Origin: Bog-473 sp049513455
Lineage (GTDB): Bacteria > Actinomycetota > Acidimicrobiia > Acidimicrobiales > RAAP-2
Reading direction: 5' to 3'
DNA: 64,000 nt
Assembly: GCA_049513455.1 (NCBI GenBank)
Contig: JBEKWB010000003.1
Span: 1-64,000, forward strand
How positions within the stretch are numbered: position 1 is the stretch's first letter; each line of letters begins with the position of its first letter. Below the pieces are notes generated by a model. The model was not told the DNA's origin. It saw only the letters and a program-made list of their open reading frames with translations, and did not search any database. The position numbers and the translations under genes were made by a program. Of this stretch, positions 17,898 through 26,461 are shown piece by piece.

Positions 17898-18685
17898 CCA
17901 AGAGGACTCGAGCAAAGGGGCTCAGAAAGAGCGAACAGCTCCTGGGATCGGGCGTGAGTGCCCACGAATACGGCATCGGGGTCATCGGCCCCGATCCGCG
18001 TCGAACTGACGTAGTTCTGGTGATGATTTTCGGCGTTGCGATTGCCCTGTCGTTCGTCTTCCTCGGCGTCATCATCATCCCCGGTGTGTTGCTCGTGGCC
18101 GCCATTCATGGGGCGATCGATCGACCGGCCTCTGTCGCAGTGACAAATCAGGGGATAGTGATCCTGGCTCGGAGCGAACTCAGTGGTCAGCCGAGAAAGG
18201 CCCTGACGGTGCTGCCGCACGGCGTCCTCACCGATGCCACTGTCCGGCGATCCGGGGCCTACGTTCACCTTCCCAATTTCCACCTCTGGTTCCGCAAGAA
18301 GGAATACGAACGGCTTCTCGCAGCAGGCGGCACCAAATTGGTCGCGCCCCAAGGGGCTGCGCCCGTGCCTGCCGGGGTTGCGGCGGGGATACCCAGCAGC
18401 GGGCCGAGTCCGGTGACTGCTCCGCCCAACGGTGCGGTAGCGATTGCTTCGTCTCCTCCGGCCCCCACCATGGCCGGTTCTCCCGCTTCGCAACCCGAGA
18501 ACGGGACTGATGTCATCTACTGCAGTTGGTGCGGCAAGCAAAGAATGGTCAACGCCCAAGCGATCCACTATTGCGGCTCCATGGAGAGGCCCGTCGCCTA
18601 CTGCATGAAATGCGGAACTTCGCTCGACGAGGACGCCGCTACGTGTATTTCTTGCGGCACTCCGACAACGCAGATCTCCCGCTAG
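17888..18685 (+). CDS. Membrane protein with C-terminal multi-cysteine zinc-ribbon region
   Basis: 265 residues. A basic N-terminus is followed by two close hydrophobic segments at about 42-74, then a PH-like beta-rich segment (about 80-150, SVAVTNQGIVILARSELSG), a Pro/Ala linker (150-205), and a C-terminal region with Cys at 212, 215, 229, 239, 242, 253 and 256. The YCMKCG and CISCG pairs look like a zinc-ribbon, while YCSWCGK is a second pair. It overlaps the preceding gene by 10 bp, so the two are coupled. Function unknown; the layout resembles small actinobacterial membrane proteins that carry a zinc ribbon on a flexible tail. Confidence 0.75.
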   Translation: MAMTKRTRAKGLRKSEQLLGSGVSAHEYGIGVIGPDPRRTDVVLVMIFGVAIALSFVFLGVIIIPGVLLVAAIHGAIDRPASVAVTNQGIVILARSELSGQPRKALTVLPHGVLTDATVRRSGAYVHLPNFHLWFRKKEYERLLAAGGTKLVAPQGAAPVPAGVAAGIPSSGPSPVTAPPNGAVAIASSPPAPTMAGSPASQPENGTDVIYCSWCGKQRMVNAQAIHYCGSMERPVAYCMKCGTSLDEDAATCISCGTPTTQISR

Positions 18686-18741
18686 CGCTGTCGGGCTCGA
18701 CGGATGTCTTTCAAGTGAGATCCGAGATGGAGATTTAAGTC

Positions 18742-19992
18742 GTGAGCGACGAGCGCCCTCAGGGAGGGACCTGGCAGCCGCCTGGAATCGGGCCCCTCAC
18801 GTTCGACCCTTCCGTTCACTTCCCCGGCAATCCCCCACCCCCTCCCGCACCCGGTCAGCCGCCTCCTCAAGCGTCCTTCCCTCCACCACCGTCAGGATGG
18901 CCCTCCCCAAGCCCCATCAGCCCCCCGGACAAGAACGGTGTGGCTACCACCTCTTTGGTGTTCGGGCTCTGCTCAATCCTCATTCCGTTGCTTGCCGTTC
19001 CCGGCTTCATTCTCGGTGTCGTGTCGTTGCGGCGGATCAAGGGGATTCCTTCACTCTGTGGGCGTGGTCGCTCGATCGCAGGGATCATCACCTCACTGGT
19101 ACTCGGCCCTCTGGGTTTCGTCGCTGTCGTCGTCTTCATTGCGGGAGGGGATAACCAACTAAGCATGCCCCGAGTGCAGTCGACCGTACGTTCGCTACTT
19201 CAGTCTGACGTGCAACAACAGACCGGAACACAACCCAGCATTCAGGTTTACTGTCCAAATTCCGAACCCCGGCAAGATGGGAGAGAGTTCACATGCACGG
19301 TCGATGCCGGCAACCCGACCCAGCAGTACACGACCACAGTGCGCGAAGTCGATAGTCGCGGAGACTTCATCGTTGAAAACCCCCGGCTGAGTCAGCCGAA
19401 CGCTCGCTCCACCGGATCTTCAACTAACTCAGCCGGTGTTCCGCCCTCTGTTCCTGCAGTGTCGACGCCCCCCTCTCAATCGACGCAACTCACTGGTCCG
19501 CCGACCGACGGGGAGGAAGCGGTAATAAGCGTCGACGCCGCTGGTCACCAATTGACACTTGACAGTGGGACGACCAGCGTCAACTATCCAACCTGCACCC
19601 AGTTCCAAGTGCTGTCACCAAGTGGAACATTGACGAGCCTCTCCACACTCTCTCCCGGCGCCTTTGTCACAGTCGACATCGATGCCAACGTCCCCTGTGT
19701 TCATCAGTTGAAGCTCCTCACGACGCCGACACCACCACGGTGCTCCTTGTCAGGCCTATCAGGGAGTGCCGACGTGACCTGGGAGGGATTCAATCAGGCT
19801 GCGCACTCGGTGCTCTACAAACCATCCGGACCAGGTGAGTCGATCGTCGCCGATCGCTGGTGTGGCGCCCCCATAGTCGTAGGACCTGATCATTCCGCAA
19901 CGACGCTTTCGAAGATCCCGATTGGTAGCCAGGTCCAATTACTTACCTCTTCGGATGCTGGATGGGTAACGGGAGTAACCGAAATCTCCTGA
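18742..19992 (+). CDS. Pro-rich DUF4190/DUF4333-like membrane protein
   Basis: 416 residues from a GTG. Residues 1-65 are Pro-rich and probably cytoplasmic. Two membrane segments follow at about 70-95 and 108-135 in the DUF4190 pattern (VFGLCSILIPLLAVPGFILG; GRGRSIAGIITSLVLGPLGF). The outside portion starts with a DUF4333-like segment (about 150-215, with VYCPNSEP and FTCTV supplying two Cys), then a Ser/Thr/Pro linker and a C-terminal beta-rich region with four Cys that I do not recognise. It follows two other membrane proteins on the same strand, 56 bp downstream. Role unknown, probably envelope. Confidence 0.75.
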   Translation: MSDERPQGGTWQPPGIGPLTFDPSVHFPGNPPPPPAPGQPPPQASFPPPPSGWPSPSPISPPDKNGVATTSLVFGLCSILIPLLAVPGFILGVVSLRRIKGIPSLCGRGRSIAGIITSLVLGPLGFVAVVVFIAGGDNQLSMPRVQSTVRSLLQSDVQQQTGTQPSIQVYCPNSEPRQDGREFTCTVDAGNPTQQYTTTVREVDSRGDFIVENPRLSQPNARSTGSSTNSAGVPPSVPAVSTPPSQSTQLTGPPTDGEEAVISVDAAGHQLTLDSGTTSVNYPTCTQFQVLSPSGTLTSLSTLSPGAFVTVDIDANVPCVHQLKLLTTPTPPRCSLSGLSGSADVTWEGFNQAAHSVLYKPSGPGESIVADRWCGAPIVVGPDHSATTLSKIPIGSQVQLLTSSDAGWVTGVTEIS

Positions 19993-20116
19993 CCACGAAT
20001 CCGATGCGGACCACCGACCCAAAGGGGCCGTATCGCCTCGACTCCGAGCCGGCATCAGGAGTGTGAGAGTGCCCCGGAGAATGACTCACCTGTAGCCGAA
20101 CGGCCATGATGGGCCG

Positions 20117-20692
20117 ATGACCCGAACGGGACCCGTAGGCCTCGTCCTCACGCCCGGCGCCAGCGCGCGGCGTGACCAGTCGGGGCTGGTGGCGATCGAC
20201 CGGGCCGTCACCAACGTCGGGCTGACCGTCGAACGAGTCGACTTCCCTGGGCCTGCCGCCGGGAAGCGCCGCCCGGACTCACCCGCCGTGTGCATCGACA
20301 CCATCCGCAACGCCACCTCGGAGCTGGCGGATCAGCTCGGCGTCCCCACGCGCCGGGTGGCCATCGGCGGCCGCTCCATGGGCGGGCGAATGTGCTCGAT
20401 GGCGGCCGCGGAGGGCCTGGAGGTCGCCGCCCTCGTTCTCGTCAGCTACCCGCTCCACCCTCCCGGACGGCCCGAGCGACTTCGTACCGCCCACTTTCCG
20501 GACCTCGACCTGCCGTGCCTGTTCGTCTCGGGTCGGCGTGACGCCTTCGCTGCTCCCGCCGAGCTGGAACGGGAGACAGAGGCCATCCCCGGGGCCGTCA
20601 CAGTTGTCTTCGTGGACGGGGACCACTCACTGCGCAAGAGCGAGTCCGCCGTGGCCGACGTCGTCGCTTCCTGGCTCGCCGGCTTGTCCTGA
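20117..20692 (+). CDS. Alpha/beta-hydrolase (dienelactone-hydrolase / KANL3-Tex30-like)
   Basis: 191 residues, a minimal alpha/beta-hydrolase without lid. Visible elements are GLVLTPGASARRDQSG near the N-terminus, nucleophile elbow GGRSMGGRM (Ser), the acid in LFVSGRRDAFA and the His in VDGDHSLRKSE. The arrangement matches the KANL3/Tex30-like bacterial group. Substrate unknown. It stands alone on the plus strand and converges with the dehydrogenase gene 45 bp away. The 124 bp upstream (19993-20116) hold nothing recognisable. Confidence 0.85.
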   Translation: MTRTGPVGLVLTPGASARRDQSGLVAIDRAVTNVGLTVERVDFPGPAAGKRRPDSPAVCIDTIRNATSELADQLGVPTRRVAIGGRSMGGRMCSMAAAEGLEVAALVLVSYPLHPPGRPERLRTAHFPDLDLPCLFVSGRRDAFAAPAELERETEAIPGAVTVVFVDGDHSLRKSESAVADVVASWLAGLS

Positions 20693-20737
20693 CTTCGGGG
20701 CGCTCTGGCCAGGGCCGCGCGCGGGTCCCGCTGGGGA

Positions 20738-21667
20738 TCAGGGTTCGAGGACGACCTTTATCGCACCACTGGCGCGGTCCCGGGCCGCTGCGAAGGCCTC
20801 GCCCACCCCGTCGAGAGGGAACCGGTGAGTGATGATGAGCCGGGCCAGTTCCGGGCGATCCGCCAGGAGCTGCGCCGCCACATCGACATCACGCACCGAA
20901 CCGGCCCGCGAGTACATGCTCGCCGGTATCAGATCGACTTCGGTCATCCCTATCTGCAGACCGGGCAACGACACGGTGTCCCAGTAGGTGCCGAGGAGCA
21001 CGACCCGCCCACCGGGCCGGCACAGCTCCACGCTGCGGAGGAGCGCGCTCTCCGTGCCTGCTGACTCCACGACCACGTCATAGCCGTCGGTCACCTGGCC
21101 CGCACCCAGCTCGTCCGCCACCGCGCGCTGATGTTCGTGCCGCGCCTCGAGATCGACCGTTGCCCCGACCGCCTGGGCCGCCGCCAGCGACAACTGCCCG
21201 ATGCTCCCGCCTCCCACGACGGCGACCCGGTCACCGGATCCGATCTGGCCCCGGCGGATGCCGTGCACCGCGACAGCCAGCGGCTCGACCAGACAGGCGT
21301 CGCCAACCGGGACCCCGCCGGCGAGCGGCACGATGGCCGACGGCGGCACCAGACACTCGTCGGCCATGCCGCCGTCGCGCCCTGTGCCGATCAGCATCGA
21401 CGGCCCGAGGTGGCACAGGTTGTAGGCACCCGACTGGCATTCCGGGCACGACCCGCACGGCGCCATGGGCTCGACGGCAACCGCCGTGCCGTCCGGGAGG
21501 AAACCGGCCATCTCGTGCCCGAGCGTCGACGGCAGATTCCACGACAGGAGATGGAGGTCCGAGCCGCAGATCCCCGCCGACGCCACCCGGATCAGGACGC
21601 CGTCACCCTCGGGGGGAGGGACGTCGACGATGGAGGCCACACCTTCCGCGCTACGGACAGCACGCAC
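20738..21667 (-). CDS. Zinc-dependent medium-chain dehydrogenase (sorbitol/threonine DH-like)
   Basis: 309 residues. Catalytic zinc ligands are in ICGSDLH and LGHEMAG; a structural-zinc lobe is in CGSCPECQSGAYNLCHLG. The Rossmann segment VAVVGGGSIGQLSLAAA binds NAD(P). At 309 residues it is about 30 shorter than classic sorbitol or threonine dehydrogenases, with a shortened loop after the structural zinc. It oxidises some polyol or alcohol; the substrate is not predictable. The FKBP gene ends 15 bp upstream on the same strand, so the two may share a transcript. Confidence 0.87.
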   Translation of the reverse strand: MRAVRSAEGVASIVDVPPPEGDGVLIRVASAGICGSDLHLLSWNLPSTLGHEMAGFLPDGTAVAVEPMAPCGSCPECQSGAYNLCHLGPSMLIGTGRDGGMADECLVPPSAIVPLAGGVPVGDACLVEPLAVAVHGIRRGQIGSGDRVAVVGGGSIGQLSLAAAQAVGATVDLEARHEHQRAVADELGAGQVTDGYDVVVESAGTESALLRSVELCRPGGRVVLLGTYWDTVSLPGLQIGMTEVDLIPASMYSRAGSVRDVDVAAQLLADRPELARLIITHRFPLDGVGEAFAAARDRASGAIKVVLEP

Positions 21668-21682
21668 CCGAGCTCGCTCCTC

Positions 21683-22051
21683 TCACCTGGTACCCAGGAG
21701 GTCGACCACGAAGACCAACGTCTCTCCACCCTCGATCACACCGCCGGCCCCGCTGCTGCCATAACCCAGGTGGGGCGGGATGCTCAGGCGCCGGCGACCG
21801 CCGATGCGCATGCCCACCACGCCCTGGTCCCAGCCCGCGATGACCTGGCCCTTCCCGAGGTCGAACTCGAAGGGTTCCCCGCGGTCCCACGAGGCGTCGA
21901 ACTGCGAGCCGTTCGACCATGCCACGCCCACGTAGTGCACCGAGACCTGTTGCCCGGGGCGGGCCTCCTCGCCGTCGCCCACCACCAGGTCCTCCACCAC
22001 CAGGTCGGCCGGTGGGCGCTCTTCGGGAATTGCCACGTCTGGCTTGGGCAC
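21683..22051 (-). CDS. FKBP-type peptidyl-prolyl cis-trans isomerase
   Basis: 122 residues from a GTG at 22051, chosen because GAGGAGG lies 4 nt upstream and the product then starts like related proteins (PKPDVAIPEERPP). One FKBP domain fills the protein: VSVHYVGVAWSNGSQFDASW, GKGQVIAGWDQGVVGMRIGG, RRLSIPPHLGYG. The aromatic and Asp pocket residues (Y, D, W, Y) are conserved. It has no signal peptide, so it is a cytoplasmic folding catalyst. A frame extending to 22120 lacks a ribosome-binding site. Confidence 0.92.
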   Translation of the reverse strand: MPKPDVAIPEERPPADLVVEDLVVGDGEEARPGQQVSVHYVGVAWSNGSQFDASWDRGEPFEFDLGKGQVIAGWDQGVVGMRIGGRRRLSIPPHLGYGSSGAGGVIEGGETLVFVVDLLGTR

Positions 22052-22156
22052 TACGCCTCCTCGGGTGTTGTCCGTCCGGAGCAACCTACCGCCCTCCGTT
22101 GCGGTGCTCGCGATAGGCACTCGCGATCGGTACTGACCGTACGCCCCACGGCAACC

Positions 22157-22561
22157 TCATGGCCACATGCGCCAGCGCTCGATGTCAAGCGCCACCACGG
22201 CTCCGGGGGGCGTCGTCTCCCGATACTGGCTGTACTTGGCCTGCAGGAGGTCAAGGGCGTGCGCGCGCTCATCGCCCCCCTCGATCACCCGCCCCGACCC
22301 GTCGACCCGGACCCACCAGAGATCTGTCCACTCTTCGGCGTAGTGGTCCACCAGCAGCGAGCACGACGGGTGCGCCCTCACATTTTCGAGTCGGCGTAGG
22401 GCAAGGGTCGACTTCGGTTTGGCGTCGACCGCCGAGTACACGGTCCGATCGTCCAGTACGAAGCAGCACGGGACGATGTGCGGTCGACCCTCGGGGGTGA
22501 GCGTGGCCAGGCGACCCACCCGTGCCTCCGCGACGCGCCGTCGCGCCACAGGGCGGTCCAT
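22157..22561 (-). CDS. PPOX-class, probably F420-dependent, oxidoreductase
   Basis: 134 residues of the pyridoxamine-5'-phosphate-oxidase-like split-barrel fold. The motifs ARVGRLATLTPEGRPHIVPCCFVLDDRTVY and KPKSTLALRRLENVRAHP match the actinobacterial F420-dependent PPOX group (TIGR03668-like), whose members reduce substrates with F420H2. Binding of FMN or heme cannot be excluded from sequence alone. It is divergent from the acyl-CoA dehydrogenase across about 90 bp. Confidence 0.85.
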   Translation of the reverse strand: MDRPVARRRVAEARVGRLATLTPEGRPHIVPCCFVLDDRTVYSAVDAKPKSTLALRRLENVRAHPSCSLLVDHYAEEWTDLWWVRVDGSGRVIEGGDERAHALDLLQAKYSQYRETTPPGAVVALDIERWRMWP

Positions 22562-22651
22562 GACGCTCGAATCTAGCGAACGGGGGCTCGGCGGTCCGGC
22601 CCGGGTTGACCCGTTACGATGTCGTCCGACACGAACCCAGGGGGGACGCGG

Positions 22652-23950
22652 ATGGCGTGGGACTTCGAGACGGAGCCGGAGTTCGAAGAGGATCTGGCCT
22701 GGATGCGGGCGTTCATCGACCGCGAGCTGATCCCCCTCGAGCCACTCTTCGACCAGCTGCCCCCGGAGGAGTGGCAGGTCGTCAAGCGCCACCTCCAGGA
22801 CCAGGTGAAGGAACGCGGCCTGTGGGGGGCCTTCCTCGACCCGAATCTGGGCGGCAAGGGGCTCGGGCAGCTGCACCTGGCACTGATGTCGGAGATCATC
22901 GGTCGCTGCATGATGTCGATGACCATCTTCGGGGTGCAGGCACCCGACAGCGGAAACATGGAGCTGATGGCGCACGGTGCCACCGAGGCACAGAAGGAAC
23001 GGTGGCTCTGGCCCAACCTGCGGGGCGACATCTCCAGCGCCTTCGCACTGACCGAACCTTTCTTCGCGGGCGCCGACCCGACCGTGATCGGCACCACCGC
23101 CACCAAGGATGGCGAGGAATGGGTGATCAACGGCCATAAGTGGTTCATCACCAACGCCTCGGTGGCCGACATCGTGCTGGTGTTCGCCGAGACCAACCCC
23201 GAGGGACGCCCCCACCGGCACGCCTCGGTGTTTGTCGTTCCCGCGGGCACCCCGGGCATGGAGATCGTGCGGGACATCGCCACCATGGCGCACCCCGACA
23301 CCGAATACGGGCGCCCGGGGAACCACGCCGAGATCGTGTTCCGCGACTGCCGCGTGCCGGCCGACCACCTGATCGGCCAACCCGGTGAAGGGTTCGTCCT
23401 GGCCCAGCAGCGACTCGGCGGCGGGCGCATCCATCACGCCATGCGCTGGCTCGGCCAGGCACAACGATCGCTAGACATCATGTGCGAGCGGGCCGTGTCG
23501 CGCACCTCGCACGGCAAGCTGCTGGCGCAGCACCAGATGGTCCAGGACTACGTGGCGCTCTCCCACATGGAGATCCAATCGGCCCGGCTGCTGACCTTCC
23601 AGACGGCGTGGAAGATGGACAAGTACGGCGCCGCCGCCGTACGGGCCGACCTCGGCATGGTCAAGGCCCACGTGTCGAAGGTCGTGCTCGCCGTGCTCGA
23701 CCGGACCATCCAGGTGTGCGGGGCCCTCGGCTACTCAAGCGACCTGCCCGTCGAGTCGTGGTACCGCACGACACGCTTCGGACCGATCGGCGACGGGCCC
23801 GACGAGCTCCACAAGGCCGTGCTGGCGCGCACCCTGCTGAAGGGGTACACGCCGGTCGAGGGATGGCCGACCGAGCACCTGCCCAGCCGCAGGCCGGCGG
23901 CCGAGGCGAAGTGGGCCGAGCTGCGCACGCGGGCCGGCCTACCGTCGTGA
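22652..23950 (+). CDS. Acyl-CoA dehydrogenase
   Basis: 432 residues with the three-domain acyl-CoA dehydrogenase fold: helical N-terminus (DFETEPEFEEDLAWMRAFID), a beta middle domain with SSAFALTEPFFAGADPT and NGHKWFITNAS, and a helical C-terminus ending with FGPIGDGPDELHKAVLARTLL. The ACAD11-like RIGDGPDE-type motif is kept. The flavoenzyme oxidises an acyl-CoA to the enoyl-CoA. The ATG at 22652 follows GGGGGGA with 6-nt spacing and gives the usual MAWDF start; an ATG at 22619 is in frame but unsupported. A quinone-oxidoreductase-like gene and an SDR follow on the same strand, suggesting a catabolic operon. Confidence 0.93.
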   Translation: MAWDFETEPEFEEDLAWMRAFIDRELIPLEPLFDQLPPEEWQVVKRHLQDQVKERGLWGAFLDPNLGGKGLGQLHLALMSEIIGRCMMSMTIFGVQAPDSGNMELMAHGATEAQKERWLWPNLRGDISSAFALTEPFFAGADPTVIGTTATKDGEEWVINGHKWFITNASVADIVLVFAETNPEGRPHRHASVFVVPAGTPGMEIVRDIATMAHPDTEYGRPGNHAEIVFRDCRVPADHLIGQPGEGFVLAQQRLGGGRIHHAMRWLGQAQRSLDIMCERAVSRTSHGKLLAQHQMVQDYVALSHMEIQSARLLTFQTAWKMDKYGAAAVRADLGMVKAHVSKVVLAVLDRTIQVCGALGYSSDLPVESWYRTTRFGPIGDGPDELHKAVLARTLLKGYTPVEGWPTEHLPSRRPAAEAKWAELRTRAGLPS

Positions 23951-23964
23951 CCGGGGAGGGTCTC

Positions 23965-24003
23965 ATGAAGAGGGAACGGATCGATTCGGGGGAAGGCTTC
24001 TGA
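23965..24003 (+). CDS. Twelve-residue mini-ORF overlapping the next start (possible coupling ORF)
   Basis: An ATG at 23965, preceded by GGGGAGGG with about 5-nt spacing, opens a 12-codon frame (MKRERIDSGEGF). Its TGA shares one base with the ATG of the following gene (TGATG at 24001-24005). Such an arrangement could couple translation of the oxidoreductase to the upstream gene. It may be coincidence; no homologue can be argued at this length. Confidence 0.3.
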   Translation: MKRERIDSGEGF

Positions 24004-24980
24004 TGCGCGCCTGGCAGGTGCAGGGCGCGGGAGAGCCGATGGACGTGCTGCACCTGATCGAGGTCGACCCCCCGGAGCCCGGGCCCGGCCAGGTCCGCAT
24101 CCGGGTCACGGCCGCCGGCATCGGACTGCCCGATGTGTTCATGTGTCGCGGGACCTATCCCCTGACCCCGCCCCTCCCCTTCACCTCGGGCCAGGAGGCC
24201 ACCGGCACCGTGACCGCGGTGGGCGAGGGTGTCGACATCCCCATCGGCACCCGGATCATGTGCGTGACCATGTTCTGGCAGGGGTACGGCTCCTTCGCCG
24301 AGGAATGCCTGGTTGCCGCCGAGGGCGCCTTTGCGGTTCCCGACGGCCTCACCGATGCCGAAGCAGCCGGCTTCTGGATCCCGCACCTCACCGGGTGGAT
24401 CGGCCTCGTCGACCGCGGCCAGCTCGCCGCGGGCGACTGGCTGGCCGTGCTCGGCGCCTCGGGAGGGAGCGGGATCGCGGCAATCCAACTCGGGCACGCG
24501 CTCGGCGCCCAGGTCATCGCGGTGGTCAGCGACGAGGAGCGCGCCGCGTTCTGCCGCGAGCTCGGCGCCGACACGACGCTCAACCGCCGCGACGGACCAC
24601 TCGCCCCTGCGTTGCGCGAGGTCACCGGTGGTCACGGCGTCGACCTCATTTATGACCCGGTCGGCGGCGCTCCCGCCGAGGATGCGGCCGGCGCCCTGGC
24701 CCGGTACGGCCGACTGCTGGCGGTGGGATTCGCCAGTGGCGCCTGGCCGACTCTGGCGACTCACAACCTCGTGGTGACCAACACCTCGCTGGTCGGAGTC
24801 TTCGCCGGCGGTTACGCGCGGGAGGAGCTCGACGCCATCCACGCCAATCTGGCCATACTGATCGCCGAGGGCCGGCTGCGCAACGCGGTGACGGCGCAGA
24901 TCCCGTTCGACGAGCTCAACAGTGCGCTCCACCGCATGGCCCAAGGCGGGGTCGTCGGCAAATGGGTCCTCGTCCCATGA
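24003..24980 (+). CDS. Quinone oxidoreductase / zinc-less medium-chain dehydrogenase
   Basis: 325 residues. The medium-chain dehydrogenase fold is present (GQVRIRVTAAGIGLPDVFMCRG, TSGQEATGTV) but the catalytic and structural zinc ligands are missing, as in NADPH:quinone oxidoreductases. The cofactor loop is GASGGSGIAAIQLGHALGA, and LIYDPVGG is the typical motif after it. It probably reduces a quinone, enal or enoyl derivative with NADPH. It lies 52 bp after the acyl-CoA dehydrogenase and 27 bp before the SDR, all on the plus strand. A GGGGGAAGG ribosome-binding site precedes the ATG inside the mini-ORF. Confidence 0.9.
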   Translation: MRAWQVQGAGEPMDVLHLIEVDPPEPGPGQVRIRVTAAGIGLPDVFMCRGTYPLTPPLPFTSGQEATGTVTAVGEGVDIPIGTRIMCVTMFWQGYGSFAEECLVAAEGAFAVPDGLTDAEAAGFWIPHLTGWIGLVDRGQLAAGDWLAVLGASGGSGIAAIQLGHALGAQVIAVVSDEERAAFCRELGADTTLNRRDGPLAPALREVTGGHGVDLIYDPVGGAPAEDAAGALARYGRLLAVGFASGAWPTLATHNLVVTNTSLVGVFAGGYAREELDAIHANLAILIAEGRLRNAVTAQIPFDELNSALHRMAQGGVVGKWVLVP

Positions 24981-25007
24981 CGGGACGAGGCATAGGGGGA
25001 TGAAGGC

Positions 25008-25868
25008 ATGACGGACGCATCGGACGCACCAGATGAAGTGATCGGCCCGGGCAAGGTGGCGGTGGTGACCGGCGCGGCGAGCGGCATCGGGCGCGCCCTG
25101 GCCGAGGCGTTCGCGGCCGCCGGTTCGGAGGTCGTGGTCGCCGACCTCGACGGCCCCGAGGCGGAGGCGGTCGCGGCCGGCATCCGGGCGTCGGGCGGCG
25201 AGGCCGAGGCGATGGTGGTGAACGTCGCCGATGCCGCTGCGGTCGACCGGTTGGCGGCAGGCACCCTGGCTCGGTACGGGCGCGTCGACGTGCTGTGCAA
25301 CAACGCCGGCGTCTCGACGTTCAACCTGATGCGGGACCAAACCCTCGATGACTGGCGTTGGGTCTTCGACGTCAACCTCTGGGGAGTGGTCCACGGACTG
25401 CAGAGCTTCGTGCCGATCATGCGCAGCCAGGGGACGCCCGGCCACATCGTCAACACGGCCTCCGTCGCCGGTCTCCTCAGCGGCGTGGCGTTCATCGGGC
25501 CCTACGCCGCGACCAAAGTAGCGGTGGTGTCGATCTCCGAGACGCTGGTCCAGGAGCTGGCCATCGACCAGACCCCGATCGGCGTCAGCGTGCTCTGCCC
25601 GAGCTCGGTCGACACGCGCGTCATGGAGTCCGAGCGGGGGCGGCCCCCTGAGCTCGGCGTCGAACACCGGACCGAGATGGCCGAGTCGGTGCGTCTCGCT
25701 ATCCGTGACTCGTTCACCGGCCCGTCCGGACTGACGCCGGCCGAGGTTGCGAACCGCACGCTCGCCGCCATCCGCGCCGGCCGGTTCTGGATCATCACCC
25801 ACCCGGGTGAAAGACCCGCGGTGGAAGCGCGCGTCGCCGGCATGCTCGCCGACTACCCGGCCGGATAG
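25008..25868 (+). CDS. Short-chain dehydrogenase/reductase
   Basis: 286 residues of the classical SDR family: cofactor motif TGAASGIGRAL, Asp of VVVADLDG favouring NAD(H), NNAGVS, catalytic Ser in NTASVAGLL and the YxxxK motif in YAATK. It is most like the actinobacterial 'SDR with C-terminal extension' group acting on lipid, steroid or alcohol substrates. It ends the acyl-CoA dehydrogenase/quinone-oxidoreductase run and is likely co-transcribed. Substrate unknown. Confidence 0.92.
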   Translation: MTDASDAPDEVIGPGKVAVVTGAASGIGRALAEAFAAAGSEVVVADLDGPEAEAVAAGIRASGGEAEAMVVNVADAAAVDRLAAGTLARYGRVDVLCNNAGVSTFNLMRDQTLDDWRWVFDVNLWGVVHGLQSFVPIMRSQGTPGHIVNTASVAGLLSGVAFIGPYAATKVAVVSISETLVQELAIDQTPIGVSVLCPSSVDTRVMESERGRPPELGVEHRTEMAESVRLAIRDSFTGPSGLTPAEVANRTLAAIRAGRFWIITHPGERPAVEARVAGMLADYPAG

Positions 25869-26057
25869 AGGCGTACGCCATCGATCACCTCGTCGGTGAC
25901 GAGTCCCGTGATCGGTCAAGAATTGGGCTGCTGTTGGGATCGGGTGGGCAGTCGAGAGACATTGGATCGACAAGATGGGTCCCATGTCACCGTGCTCGGC
26001 CCCACATCCCTATGGCAGTGCGCGGTGAACCTCAGGCGGAAGGGAAGAACCACGCTC

Positions 26058-26363
26058 TTGAACCGGGTCGAAGCGACGCAGGAGACCGCCTCGGACGCCG
26101 TCCCGGATACGGCGCCCCGCCAGACGGCGCCCCAGGCAGGTGCCGCGGTTCAGCCGTCCGGTGTCTTCACCATGATCTTGCTCCGCTCCCTCGAGGAGCG
26201 GCTTTCGGTCGACCAACTCGAAGACCTTCTCCGGAGGGCCGGCGAGACGCGCACCCTCGCAGAGTTCAAGGAGACGGCGGCGTCGACCTCCATCGAGCAG
26301 TTCACCCGACTGCGCCACGAAGCCGACCTGGTGCTCGGGCCCGGCTCGAATCGTCGTCGCTGA
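26058..26363 (+). CDS. Small helical protein of unknown function
   Basis: Called from a TTG at 26058, which has GGAAGGGAAG about 10 nt upstream, giving about 101 residues. The same frame opens upstream at 25896 and also has a GTG at 26025, but neither has a ribosome-binding site. The C-terminal 70 residues (ILLRSLEERLSVDQLEDLLRRAGE and STSIEQFTRLRHEADLVLG) are predicted helices. They resemble, weakly, the helical N-terminal segment of some actinobacterial cyclase sensor proteins. It lies between the SDR and thioredoxin genes. The real start and function are uncertain. Confidence 0.5.
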   Translation: MNRVEATQETASDAVPDTAPRQTAPQAGAAVQPSGVFTMILLRSLEERLSVDQLEDLLRRAGETRTLAEFKETAASTSIEQFTRLRHEADLVLGPGSNRRR

Positions 26364-26461
26364 CCAGAAGCACCGGAGGGCTCTTGACTCCGGACCATGG
26401 TACCGGCCTTACGCTTCTGAACGGGGCGAACACGCTCCACGGGGCGAACAAGGAGGCCGAC

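Noticed and set aside
21131..22399. 422-codon plus-strand open frame opposite dehydrogenase, FKBP and PPOX genes
   Set aside because: Crosses three genes with catalytic motifs on the other strand; composition is typical of an antisense shadow.
23661..25985. 774-codon minus-strand open frame
   Set aside because: Antisense to the dehydrogenase, oxidoreductase and SDR genes with clear motifs; high GC keeps the complementary frame open.
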